A stretch of DNA of 16,230 bases from assembly GCA_964561135.1 (NCBI GenBank), contig CAZLOB010000060.1, positions 1 through 16,230 of the forward strand, written 5' to 3'. This DNA is from JANXDG01 sp964561135. Lineage in GTDB: Bacteria > Elusimicrobiota > Endomicrobiia > DTEH01. This document shows positions 1-5,893 of this stretch, in pieces (positions within the stretch are counted from its first letter, which is position 1; every line of letters begins with the position of its first letter). The notes below the pieces were generated by a model, which did no database searches, was not told the origin of the DNA, and was given only the letters and a program-made list of their open reading frames with translations. The translations under genes and the position numbers were made by a program.

Positions 1-924
1 AGGTGTAACAATCCATACAAAAATTATCTTTTGAACAACAGATTTTTTATATGTCAAATAAAAACCATCTTTTACACTACTTATTGCTAACACAGAAAAT
101 GTTGTAAACTGAACATAAGGAGTAGGTAGCCCAATTAAAGATGCAATTATCACAAAAGTTGCTGTAACAAAAGAAATTATACTTGCTGAAAGTTGTCCTA
201 TAGGAATAATTTCTTTTGAGATTGTGTTTATAACACTTTTACCAAAAATGAAACTACCTATACCAAAAGATAATCCTACTGGCAAAATACATAGTATTGG
301 ATTCACACAAAGCTGCTTAGCTGAAAAAGATAACATTACCGGTGCAACTACATTTGCAATATTATTTGTCCCAATAGCAAACGCTGAATAACAATTTGCC
401 CAAATAATAAACTTTTTTAATTTTGATTCTAGCTGAGAAAATTTTTCATATAATCTAAAATTACTATTTCTTGGTGGATAAAATATTTTTTTAATAAAAT
501 ATGTGCTTAAAAATGCAAAAATACAAAATAAAGCTGCAATGTAGAAAATTTTTAATATCGTATACCAGTTTACAGATTTATTATAATAAAAAGCAGCGCC
601 TGCAAACGCACCTACTGTAACAAAACTTGTTGACTGCGGAATTTTTAATAAATTTGCAACAAACATGATTAATGCTGTTGAAATTATTATAATTAAACCA
701 GAATACGCTCCAAATGAAGCTTGTGAAATTTTTGTAGTTAATGTATTAACTACTCTAGGACCAATTAATATACCACCAATTAATACAAATATCATATAAA
801 ACAAACTTGCTTTTGTTCTTGTTAACAACCCGCTGCCATACGATGGTGTAAACGATATTGAAAACCCTGAAGCACCCATGTTCATACCTAAAAAAACAGC
901 AAGTAGTAAAAGTATTTGTATCAT
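1..924 (-). CDS. cysP: PiT-family anion permease, probably sulfate permease (C-terminus cut by window edge)
   Basis: An open frame of 308 codons runs from an ATG at 924 through base 1 without a stop, so the C-terminus lies outside the window. The product is very hydrophobic, with many membrane segments. It has two half-repeat signatures typical of the inorganic phosphate transporter (PiT) family: an N-terminal GMNMGASG and a second GTNNIANVVAP near residue 184, both variants of the GANDVAN motif. PiT members carry phosphate or, in the CysP branch, sulfate into the cytoplasm. Sulfate is inferred here because the gene follows sat and cysH on the same strand. It has its own promoter and no Shine-Dalgarno sequence. 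Phosphate transport remains possible. Confidence 0.8.
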   Translation of the reverse strand, partial: MIQILLLLAVFLGMNMGASGFSISFTPSYGSGLLTRTKASLFYMIFVLIGGILIGPRVVNTLTTKISQASFGAYSGLIIIISTALIMFVANLLKIPQSTSFVTVGAFAGAAFYYNKSVNWYTILKIFYIAALFCIFAFLSTYFIKKIFYPPRNSNFRLYEKFSQLESKLKKFIIWANCYSAFAIGTNNIANVVAPVMLSFSAKQLCVNPILCILPVGLSFGIGSFIFGKSVINTISKEIIPIGQLSASIISFVTATFVIIASLIGLPTPYVQFTTFSVLAISSVKDGFYLTYKKSVVQKIIFVWIVTP

Positions 925-930
925 AAGTTT

Positions 931-959
931 ATTATAGAAATTTATAGAAATTTTTACAA
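931..959 (-). promoter_or_regulatory. Promoter of the PiT permease
   Basis: On the minus strand TTGTAA (959-954) is followed after 17 nt by a perfect TATAAT (936-931). The -10 box ends only 6 nt before the ATG at 924, so the transcript would start at or next to the start codon. This fits the lack of a ribosome binding site. The call is by consensus only. Confidence 0.6.
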
Positions 960-972
960 GGATTAATCCTTG
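957..972. promoter_or_regulatory. 16-bp perfect palindrome over the permease -35 box
   Basis: CAAGGATTAATCCTTG reads the same on both strands and overlaps the -35 box of the permease promoter by 3 bp. That is a normal place for a dimeric repressor. No second copy was seen in the window, so the cognate regulator is unknown. Confidence 0.4.
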
Positions 973-995
973 CCCTACATTTTTTATTTTCTATT

Positions 996-1079
996 AACCA
1001 TAAACCTTGGATTACAAACTATAAACTGTGGACTATGGACCGTGGACCATGGACTATAGACTGTGGACCATGGACTAAA
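996..1079. repeat. Heptanucleotide repeat array, 12 units, between sat and the permease gene
   Basis: Twelve consecutive 7-bp units keep exact phase from 996 to 1079, for example AACTATA, AACTGTG, GACTATG, GACCGTG, GACCATG and GACTATA. The consensus is RAYYRTR, with variation almost only as transitions. The last unit (GACTAAA) contains the sat stop codon, TAG on the minus strand at 1075-1077, so the array starts exactly where the coding sequence ends. Related units occur at 4844-4871, 10478-10498 and 11461-11502. Confidence 0.85.
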
Positions 1080-2241
1080 TATTATATTCTACAACTTTCT
1101 TTTTCATTGCTTCAATTAGTATCTTTGCAACCTCAGGACGTGTGAACTCAACAGGTGGCATCTCTTCTTCTTGTAGCATCTGACGAACTTTTGTCCCACT
1201 AAGCAAAATTCTTTCTTGTTCACTATGTGGACAAGTTTTAGAAGAAGCCATACTCCCACATTTACGACAATAAAAAGTATTCTCAAAAAACAAAGGTGTT
1301 ATTTCAAGTTCTTCAGGCTTAAATTCAGAAAATATTTTTTGTGCATCATAAGGACCATAATAATTACCAACACCAGCATGGTCCCTACCTATAATAATAT
1401 GTGTACAACCATAGTTTTTTCTTACAATAGCATGAAGTATAGCTTCTCTTGGTCCACCATATCTCATATACGCAGGATTAACCGCTAGTACAACTCTATC
1501 TTTAGGAAAATACTTTTCTATCAAAACTTCATAACATTTCATTCTTACTTCAGCAGGGATATCATCCTGTTTTGTTTTTCCAACAATAGGATGTAGAAAC
1601 AAACCATCGCTTATTTCTAAAGCACATTTTAATATATATTCATGTGCTCTATGTATAGGATTTCTTGTTTGGAACGCAACAATTCTTTGCCAATTTTTTT
1701 GTTCAAAAATTTTTCTTGTTTGAGCAGGTGTTAATCTATACTCAACAAAATTATATCTTTTCGGTAATGATACAACATAAATCTTTCCTGCTATATAAAA
1801 CTCACCTTGGGAAAAAACTTTTGCTATAGCAGGATGTTTCTCATCATCTGTTTTAAACACAGATAAAACTTCTTTTCTTTTATCGTACTCATATTTTTCT
1901 TCAACTTTTATAATACCTAAAAAATTATTATCTTCATCATATAATCCAACTTCATCACCTTCTTTTATATTTTGCTCTTTCTTTATATCTAAAGTAATAG
2001 GCATACTCCATACAATACCATTAGATAACCTCATAGTTTCTAAAACACTTTTGTAATCTTTGCTGTTTATGAAACCTTCAAGTGGTGAAAACGCACCAGT
2101 CGCTATCATCTCTAAATCAGAAATTTGGTATTCGTTTAGAACAAGTTTTTTAAGAAACTTCTGTTTTTCAAATAACTCCTGCTTCTGTTCTTCTTCTGAT
2201 ATTACTCTATTTATTAAAACACCACCATGAGGTTTTATCAT
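1075..2241 (-). CDS. sat: Sulfate adenylyltransferase (ATP sulfurylase)
   Basis: The cytoplasmic enzyme makes adenosine 5'-phosphosulfate (APS) from sulfate and ATP, the first step after uptake. At 388 aa it has the usual length of the single-chain Sat family. The nucleotide-binding motif QTRNPIHRAH is at residues 191-200 and GRDHAGVGNYYGPYD at 285-299. A zinc site of the bacterial/archaeal type is visible as C325, C328, C337 and H339. GGGAG lies 7 nt before the ATG. The gene follows hemerythrin after 15 nt and belongs to the minus-strand sulfate cluster with cysH. No APS kinase domain is attached, which agrees with direct reduction of APS. The stop codon lies in the first unit of a heptamer array. 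Confidence 0.97.
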   Translation of the reverse strand: MIKPHGGVLINRVISEEEQKQELFEKQKFLKKLVLNEYQISDLEMIATGAFSPLEGFINSKDYKSVLETMRLSNGIVWSMPITLDIKKEQNIKEGDEVGLYDEDNNFLGIIKVEEKYEYDKRKEVLSVFKTDDEKHPAIAKVFSQGEFYIAGKIYVVSLPKRYNFVEYRLTPAQTRKIFEQKNWQRIVAFQTRNPIHRAHEYILKCALEISDGLFLHPIVGKTKQDDIPAEVRMKCYEVLIEKYFPKDRVVLAVNPAYMRYGGPREAILHAIVRKNYGCTHIIIGRDHAGVGNYYGPYDAQKIFSEFKPEELEITPLFFENTFYCRKCGSMASSKTCPHSEQERILLSGTKVRQMLQEEEMPPVEFTRPEVAKILIEAMKKKVVEYNI

Positions 2242-2256
2242 ATTGCTTCTCCCAAA

Positions 2257-2790
2257 TTATAAATATTTTTTTTCTAATTGATGAACAAGTTTATGAAATT
2301 CTTCATGTTTACCTTCACCAATTTCTTCTTTTTCAAACCTTTCAAATTCTTCAACTAATTTTTTCTGTTCTTTTTGTGGTATATGCATATCAGCCATCAT
2401 ATAAAGAATGTTATCTTCTTTGTCTATATGTTGTTCTAACAATTCAACATAATTTCTTATATTTTCTACAAATTCAGAGTAATCTTCTTTCTCTATTGCA
2501 GAGGCTGCTGCTGTTACATAACTTCTACCTAACTCATGTTCTTGCAACATAACACCTATTGGACCACCTTCTTTTGGTATACCATATTCTTCCATTTTTG
2601 GAAATAATCTATCTTCTTCTTTACCATGGTGACATTTATCAGCAAAGATGCGTATAAATTCTATAATTGATTTTAAATCATCTTTATCAACGCTTTGTTT
2701 ACTTTCCAACTTATCACATACGCTGTTTATAATTTTCAACATTAGTTTTATAACCTTATGTTCTTCTTTTAGTATCTCTGTTGGCTTCAT
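2257..2790 (-). CDS. Hemerythrin-domain protein
   Basis: A 177-aa, charged, all-helical protein of the hemerythrin/HHE cation-binding family, which binds a di-iron centre in a four-helix bundle. Candidate ligands are the His in EEHKVI near the N-terminus, CHHGKEEDRLFP, the EH in LQEHELGR, and HIDKEDN (the HxxxD-type motif). There is no signal peptide, so it should be cytoplasmic. The start at 2790 was chosen because AAGGAGGAA sits just upstream; the ATG at 2808 would place that site inside the coding region. The gene lies between a putative barrel protein and sat. Possible roles are oxygen or NO sensing, iron storage, or protecting the oxygen-sensitive Fe-S APS reductase. The last is inferred only from position. 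Confidence 0.88.
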   Translation of the reverse strand: MKPTEILKEEHKVIKLMLKIINSVCDKLESKQSVDKDDLKSIIEFIRIFADKCHHGKEEDRLFPKMEEYGIPKEGGPIGVMLQEHELGRSYVTAAASAIEKEDYSEFVENIRNYVELLEQHIDKEDNILYMMADMHIPQKEQKKLVEEFERFEKEEIGEGKHEEFHKLVHQLEKKYL

Positions 2791-2821
2791 TTTAATTTCC
2801 TCCTTCATATTTAAGATTTAG

Positions 2822-2852
2822 ATGTTAAACTTTATAAACTTTATAACCATAT
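2822..2852 (-). repeat. 9-bp-period repeat at the 3' end of the barrel gene
   Basis: On the minus strand the units GGTTATAAA, GTTTATAAA and GTTTAACAT follow each other in exact 9-bp phase. The stop codon TAA of the upstream gene is inside the first unit. The 16-mer ATATGGTTATAAAGTT (2837-2852, minus) is identical to 11361-11376 on the plus strand, which also lies at a gene's 3' end. Confidence 0.65.
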
Positions 2853-3566
2853 ACCCAATATAGCTTGAATTTGTATATCATCTGTTTTATCGTTCAGTTT
2901 AAACAAAGAACCTACTGCTGACCATATCTTTTTCCCTTTTAAAGAAATTGTTGGACCAACTGCATATTTGTCATCTTTTAAATCACCTTTAGATTCTACT
3001 GCAACTCTAAACATATCATTAAACAGACCATAACTTATTCCACAAGCATATTCTACTTTCCAATCTTTTTCTTTAGTATTTGATTTATAATATTCTTCCG
3101 GAATAATATTTACTGCAATATTCAATTTACCAATATCTTTTGCAATAATCAGCTTTGTTTCCCATTTGTCAGGATAACTTCTATCAGACTGTATCTTATA
3201 CTCAACATATAACAATGGATCAACAAAAAATTGTCCTTTATTAGCAAGTTTGTATCTTGTTCGCAACTTTACCTCATCAAATTTTGTCTTACCATCAGCA
3301 GGTTTATAACTATCAACTAAATAAAGAGAAAAATCCCAACGTTTTGTTAAACCTGTTTCAATCTCAAGTTGTCTTTTCCATTTCGCTGTTTCAGGTTTTG
3401 ATAAATCTTTTTGATCTATTCTTATATAAAACTCTAATTCTGTCTCACCAGGCAACATTGTTATAAACTGATATGTCCAAGCATAATATCTAAAATCAGA
3501 AAAACTTAATACTGGTAAAAAAATAAGATAAAAAAGTATAAAAAGCTTTACTAAATTAATATTCAT
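2841..3566 (-). CDS. Putative outer-membrane beta-barrel protein, function unknown
   Basis: A 241-aa protein that I cannot assign to a named family. Residues 1-23 form a typical signal peptide: N, K, then a run of L, F and I ending near SFSD. The mature part is rich in alternating hydrophobic/polar, aromatic-containing strands and ends in GIWL, as in small barrels of outer-membrane proteins. There are no cysteines in a heme or lipobox arrangement at the signal-peptide end, so it is not an obvious lipoprotein. A strong AAGGAGGAAT site precedes the ATG at 3566. A 94-nt foldable element ends 27 nt upstream of the start. Its place in a sulfate cluster suggests a pore for sulfate or another sulfur source, but that is inference. 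Confidence 0.6.
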   Translation of the reverse strand: MNINLVKLFILFYLIFLPVLSFSDFRYYAWTYQFITMLPGETELEFYIRIDQKDLSKPETAKWKRQLEIETGLTKRWDFSLYLVDSYKPADGKTKFDEVKLRTRYKLANKGQFFVDPLLYVEYKIQSDRSYPDKWETKLIIAKDIGKLNIAVNIIPEEYYKSNTKEKDWKVEYACGISYGLFNDMFRVAVESKGDLKDDKYAVGPTISLKGKKIWSAVGSLFKLNDKTDDIQIQAILGIWL

Positions 3567-3593
3567 ATTTTTATTCCTCCTTCCTATTTACGT

Positions 3594-3687
3594 TCTGTTA
3601 ACCACTTGCGATGATGTTGACAGATATTTTAGTATCTCAACACCTTCTTTCTATCTGAAGATTTCAGCATCATCGTTGGTTAACAGA
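3594..3687. other. Foldable 94-nt element with nested inverted repeats (candidate structured RNA)
   Basis: The outer arms TCTGTTAACCA (3594-3604) and TGGTTAACAGA (3677-3687) are perfect complements. After an asymmetric bulge (4 nt against 1 nt) a second helix pairs CGATGATG (3609-3616) with CATCATCG (3668-3675). Directly inside are two hairpins: 3617-3640 (TTGA and GATA arms pairing with TATC and TCAA, a 2-nt bulge, a 6-nt loop) and 3655-3667 (CTGAA, GAT, TTCAG). Only a 14-nt linker (3641-3654) is unpaired at the junction. This predicts a compact three-way junction upstream of the 241-aa barrel gene. I do not recognise a known riboswitch class. Confidence 0.55.
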
Positions 3688-3726
3688 TTATTAAAATTTC
3701 ATTCCTTTCTATAAATTAACATTAAA

Positions 3727-4272
3727 TTACCAAGCATAACCAACCTGTACACCAACATGTGTAGGTAAAATACCACTATAATAAGATTCTGTTTCTCCTT
3801 CAGGTGAAGAAACAATACCAATACCTATACTTAAATCAAACATATATCCGTCTTTCCATATCCACCTATGACCAAATTCAACATTTATCGTATGAAAACT
3901 AGCTGTTTGCCAACCCTCTGTATTCTTTGCACTTATATAATAAAGCACAACATTTGGTAAAAAATAAAAACCTCTAAGAGGTCTTCTCGCAGGATAAAAC
4001 CCAAACCCAAATTTTAACGGTGTGATCAATGTTTCAGCTTCTGCTGTATATCCAAAAAGTGATAACCCAATCTTACCTGCCCAAAATCCACCTCCAACAA
4101 GTAATGTTATCTTGTTACTTAAAACTCGTTCATAGTGAAAATTAAGATATCTTAAAAAAATTATAGGGATAACATTTGTATACACAACATTTTTCTCCTG
4201 TTTTTCCTGAGAATAAACAGAAGTACTCATTACAAAAGTAGCTACAAGAACCAAAGTTTTTATTTTTTTCAT
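3727..4272 (-). CDS. Putative small outer-membrane beta-barrel protein
   Basis: A 181-aa product if started at the ATG at 4272. That start is preceded by AAGGA at a good distance and gives a clean signal peptide (MKKIKTLVLVATFVMSTSVYS followed by QEK). The longer frame from 4305 would add 11 residues and overlap cysH, so it is less likely. The mature chain has alternating strands rich in G, Y, F and W and ends in VGVQVGYAW. A C-terminal aromatic residue is typical of proteins inserted by the BAM machinery. The gene follows the cysH stop by 11 nt, so it is almost certainly in the same operon. No specific family is recognised. Transport of a sulfur compound is only a guess from context. Confidence 0.65.
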   Translation of the reverse strand: MKKIKTLVLVATFVMSTSVYSQEKQEKNVVYTNVIPIIFLRYLNFHYERVLSNKITLLVGGGFWAGKIGLSLFGYTAEAETLITPLKFGFGFYPARRPLRGFYFLPNVVLYYISAKNTEGWQTASFHTINVEFGHRWIWKDGYMFDLSIGIGIVSSPEGETESYYSGILPTHVGVQVGYAW

Positions 4273-4283
4273 ATCAGTCCTTT

Positions 4284-5024
4284 TTATCTTTTGTGCAAAC
4301 CGCATTCTTTTTTATCCGGATCTTCCCACCACCATCTCCCCGCTCTTATGTCTTCTATTTTTCTTACAGCTCTTGTGCATGGAGCACAACCTATAGAAGG
4401 ATATCCCTTGTCATGTAATGTATTGTACGGAACATTATTTTGTTTTATATACTGCCAGACTTGTTGTTCAGTCCAATCTGCTAATGGATTAAGTTTTACA
4501 ATTGTTTTTTTAACACCATCTATAACTCTTTCTTCATATTCAACTTTTTTTATTTCAGCACGAGTCACAGATTGTTCTCTTCTTAACCCACAAATCCATG
4601 CATCTAAATTAAGTTCTTTAAATGCTCTGTTTAACGGATCTACTTTTCTTATTTTGCAACATAACTGTCTAAGTTCTAAACTTTTATAGAACAAATTGAA
4701 GCCATATTTTTCAACCATATCTTCAACTGCTTTCGCCTCAGGAAAAAATACTTTTATTTCAACATCGTATTTTTCTTTTATTCTATCCATTAAATCATAA
4801 GTTTCTTGAGGGAGCCGACCTGTATCAATAGTAAATATTGGTGGTTTGTAGTTCGTAATTCGTAGTTCGTTGTGGATTTTCACAAGCATGTCAATTAAAA
4901 CTACATCTTCTGCACCAAAACTTGATGCTAAAGCAACTTTGTCTTTATATTTTTCAATGGCATATTTTAATATTTCTTGTGCTGTTTTCGACTCAAAATC
5001 TTCAATCAATATCTCTTCTTTCAT
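4284..5024 (-). CDS. cysH: APS reductase (adenylyl-sulfate reductase, thioredoxin/glutathione-dependent)
   Basis: A 246-aa cytoplasmic enzyme that reduces APS to sulfite and AMP. The PAPS-reductase fold has SSFGAED (34-40) and IDTGRLPQETYDL (66-78). The iron-sulfur cysteine pairs C122-C123 and C213-x2-C216 mark the [4Fe-4S] APS-using branch rather than the cluster-free PAPS branch. The catalytic C-terminal ECGLH supplies C241. The start at 5024 places GGAGGAA upstream; a GTG at 5042 would put that site inside the gene. It lies just after the Rrf2 gene. Residues 51-60 (HNELRITNYK) look like an insertion where homologs have a short loop between strand and helix, and they are encoded by a heptamer repeat (4844-4871). 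Confidence 0.95.
   Translation of the reverse strand: MKEEILIEDFESKTAQEILKYAIEKYKDKVALASSFGAEDVVLIDMLVKIHNELRITNYKPPIFTIDTGRLPQETYDLMDRIKEKYDVEIKVFFPEAKAVEDMVEKYGFNLFYKSLELRQLCCKIRKVDPLNRAFKELNLDAWICGLRREQSVTRAEIKKVEYEERVIDGVKKTIVKLNPLADWTEQQVWQYIKQNNVPYNTLHDKGYPSIGCAPCTRAVRKIEDIRAGRWWWEDPDKKECGLHKR
4844..4871. repeat. Heptamer repeat inside cysH
   Basis: Plus-strand units GTTTGTA, GTTCGTA, ATTCGTA and GTTCGTT run in exact 7-bp phase. Read in the cysH direction they match the RAYYRYR pattern of the other arrays (AACTACG, AATTACG, AACTACA) and encode NELRITNYK. The repeat has kept the reading frame open, which implies an insertion, or an expansion, near 27-30 bp. Confidence 0.75.
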
Positions 5025-5046
5025 CTTTTTAATTTCCTCCACTTAT

Positions 5047-5493
5047 CTAAATATAATATATATATGGTTGGGTAGTTTTTAATTTTTTCTTTTGCCATTC
5101 TATCATATCTTGTAAGGTAATAGAATTAAGCACATTTAAAATCGCTTCTCTCACTTTAATCCAGACATCACGAGCAACACAAAATTTTTCTCTTGGACAA
5201 AATTTATCATCAACCACACACTCAACAACTGCTAACGGACCTTCTAACGCTGAAACAACTTCAGCAATTTTTATCTGAGAAGGATGTCTTGCTAAAACAC
5301 AACCACCTTCTTTACCACGAATAGTTTTCACTAACCCAGCTGTTTGCAAAGAAACTATTAAATGTTCAAGATACCTACTTGAAATTCCTTGTTTTTTTGA
5401 AATCTCTTTAACAGAAACAGGTCCTTCTCCATAATGAAGAGCTAACTCCAACATTGCTCTTATAGCATAGCGAACTTTTGTTGAAAGTTTCAT
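5047..5493 (-). CDS. Rrf2-family transcriptional regulator, IscR-like cysteines
   Basis: A 148-aa protein with the Rrf2 winged helix-turn-helix at about residues 1-65: MKLSTKVRYAIRAMLELAL, then VSVKEISKKQGISSRYLEHL and the wing GLVKTIRGKEGGCVLAR. C92, C99 and C105 sit where IscR carries its three [2Fe-2S] ligands (spacing here 6 and 5 residues), so it probably senses Fe-S, oxygen or sulfur status. The gene is first in the minus-strand cluster and ends 22 nt before the cysH start, so it most likely controls sulfate assimilation and itself. Two inverted repeats lie in its promoter. CymR, the sulfur regulator of Firmicutes, is also Rrf2-type but to my knowledge lacks this cysteine triad. GAGAG precedes the ATG. 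Confidence 0.9.
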   Translation of the reverse strand: MKLSTKVRYAIRAMLELALHYGEGPVSVKEISKKQGISSRYLEHLIVSLQTAGLVKTIRGKEGGCVLARHPSQIKIAEVVSALEGPLAVVECVVDDKFCPREKFCVARDVWIKVREAILNVLNSITLQDMIEWQKKKLKTTQPYIYYI

Positions 5494-5504
5494 ATTACTC
5501 TCTA

Positions 5505-5540
5505 TAAATATTAGTATTATTATAGATTTACTAATATTTA
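5505..5540. promoter_or_regulatory. Candidate Rrf2 operator: 12-bp inverted repeat
   Basis: TAAATATTAGTA (5505-5516) and TACTAATATTTA (5529-5540) are perfect complements separated by 12 nt. The distal arm covers the -10 box of the regulator promoter and the other lies in the leader. This suits autorepression by an Rrf2 dimer. No other copy was seen in the window. Confidence 0.45.
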
Positions 5541-5563
5541 ATAAATATAAAAAATTTTGTCAA
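5535..5563 (-). promoter_or_regulatory. Promoter of the rrf2-cysH cluster
   Basis: On the minus strand TTGACA (5563-5558) and TAAATA (5540-5535) are separated by 17 nt. The leader to the ATG at 5493 would be about 35 nt. The -35 lies inside a second inverted repeat (5557-5573). Confidence 0.65.
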
Positions 5564-5573
5564 TAGTTGACAA
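5557..5573. promoter_or_regulatory. Inverted repeat TTGTCAA-TAG-TTGACAA
   Basis: Perfect 7-bp arms with a 3-bp spacer. Each strand carries a TTGACA hexamer, so the site is both the -35 of the regulator promoter and a possible -35 for divergent transcription, or an operator. A matching -10 on the plus strand is poor. Confidence 0.45.
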
Positions 5574-5615
5574 AAAAATTTTTTTGATTAATTTTATAAA
5601 CAAGCAGGATAGTAA

Positions 5616-5684
5616 ATGGATTTCGTCTTATCTACTACAATGGTCAATGCAGGATTTCTTGCGAGTTTTCTTATGAACTTATAA
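5616..5684 (+). CDS. Possible 22-aa hydrophobic peptide
   Basis: An ATG at 5616 is preceded by AGGAT at 5 nt spacing and opens a 22-codon frame (MDFVLSTTMVNAGFL and so on, ending MNL) that could form one membrane helix. It lies in the 287-bp gap between the Rrf2 gene and tRNA-Asn, divergent from the regulator. Its 3' end overlaps a stem-loop (5658-5693). There is no homology that I recognise, and an ORF of this length can occur by chance. Confidence 0.2.
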   Translation: MDFVLSTTMVNAGFLASFLMNL

Positions 5685-5693
5685 ACTTGCAAG
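5658..5693 (+). other. Stem-loop in the rrf2-tRNA gap
   Basis: CTTGCGAGTTT (5658-5668) pairs with AAACTTGCAAG (5683-5693) over 11 positions including one G-U pair, with a 14-nt loop. No T-run follows, so it is not a standard terminator. Apart from this and the small ORF I see nothing else in the gap. Confidence 0.35.
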
Positions 5694-5780
5694 TTAATCT
5701 GTTCTAACTTTAGTAAAAAAGATGATTAATTTTTGCTAGTTACTTTTAAAACTTCAAAGTTTTTTGTATTTTTTGATAAA

Positions 5781-5855
5781 TGGCTCCGCGGGCTGGACTC
5801 GAACCAGCAACCACCCGGTTAACAGCCGGGCGCTCCACCATTGAGCTACCGCGGA
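5781..5855 (-). tRNA. tRNA-Asn (anticodon GTT), CCA encoded
   Basis: A full cloverleaf is visible on the minus strand. The acceptor TCCGCGG pairs with CCGCGGA. The D stem is GCTC/GAGC. The anticodon stem CCCGG/CCGGG closes the loop CTGTTAA with GTT at the anticodon position. The T stem GCTGG/CCAGC holds TTCGAGT. The discriminator base is G, followed by an encoded CCA. Length 75 nt. Confidence 0.97.
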
Positions 5856-5863
5856 ATAAGTTT

Positions 5864-5893
5864 CTAATACAAAAACTTTTGCACAAATTTCAA
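5864..5893 (-). promoter_or_regulatory. Promoter of tRNA-Asn
   Basis: Minus-strand TTGAAA (5893-5888) and TATTAG (5869-5864) are 18 nt apart. The -10 ends 8 nt before the tRNA 5' end, so the primary transcript would have almost no 5' leader. The -35 overlaps the stop codon of the VanZ-like gene. Confidence 0.5.

Noticed and set aside
996..1079. CRISPR array
   Set aside because: The units are 7 bp, continuous and without spacers, and no cas genes are seen.
3594..3687. Integron attC-like site
   Set aside because: Length and bulged inverted-repeat shape are similar, but the core sites do not fit RYYYAAC and GTTRRRY, and no integrase or cassette arrangement is present.
4284..5042. Longer N-termini for cysH (GTG 5042), hemerythrin (2808), small barrel (4305), deacetylase (TTG 10437) and OtsA-OtsB (GTG 12567)
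   Set aside because: In most cases the upstream start would place the ribosome binding site inside the gene or add repeat-encoded or non-conserved residues; the internal ATG fits the family start better.
5746..5763. AAAACTTTGAAGTTTT-type hairpin as a tRNA terminator (minus strand)
   Set aside because: The stem is all A/T apart from one G-C pair and no T-run follows it.
5755..5881. Inverted repeat flanking tRNA-Asn (CAAAGTTTTTTGTATT against AATACAAAAACTTTTG)
   Set aside because: The right arm lies within the tRNA promoter upstream of the predicted start of transcription, so the arms would not pair in the RNA. A 10-bp perfect core is plausible by chance in AT-rich DNA.
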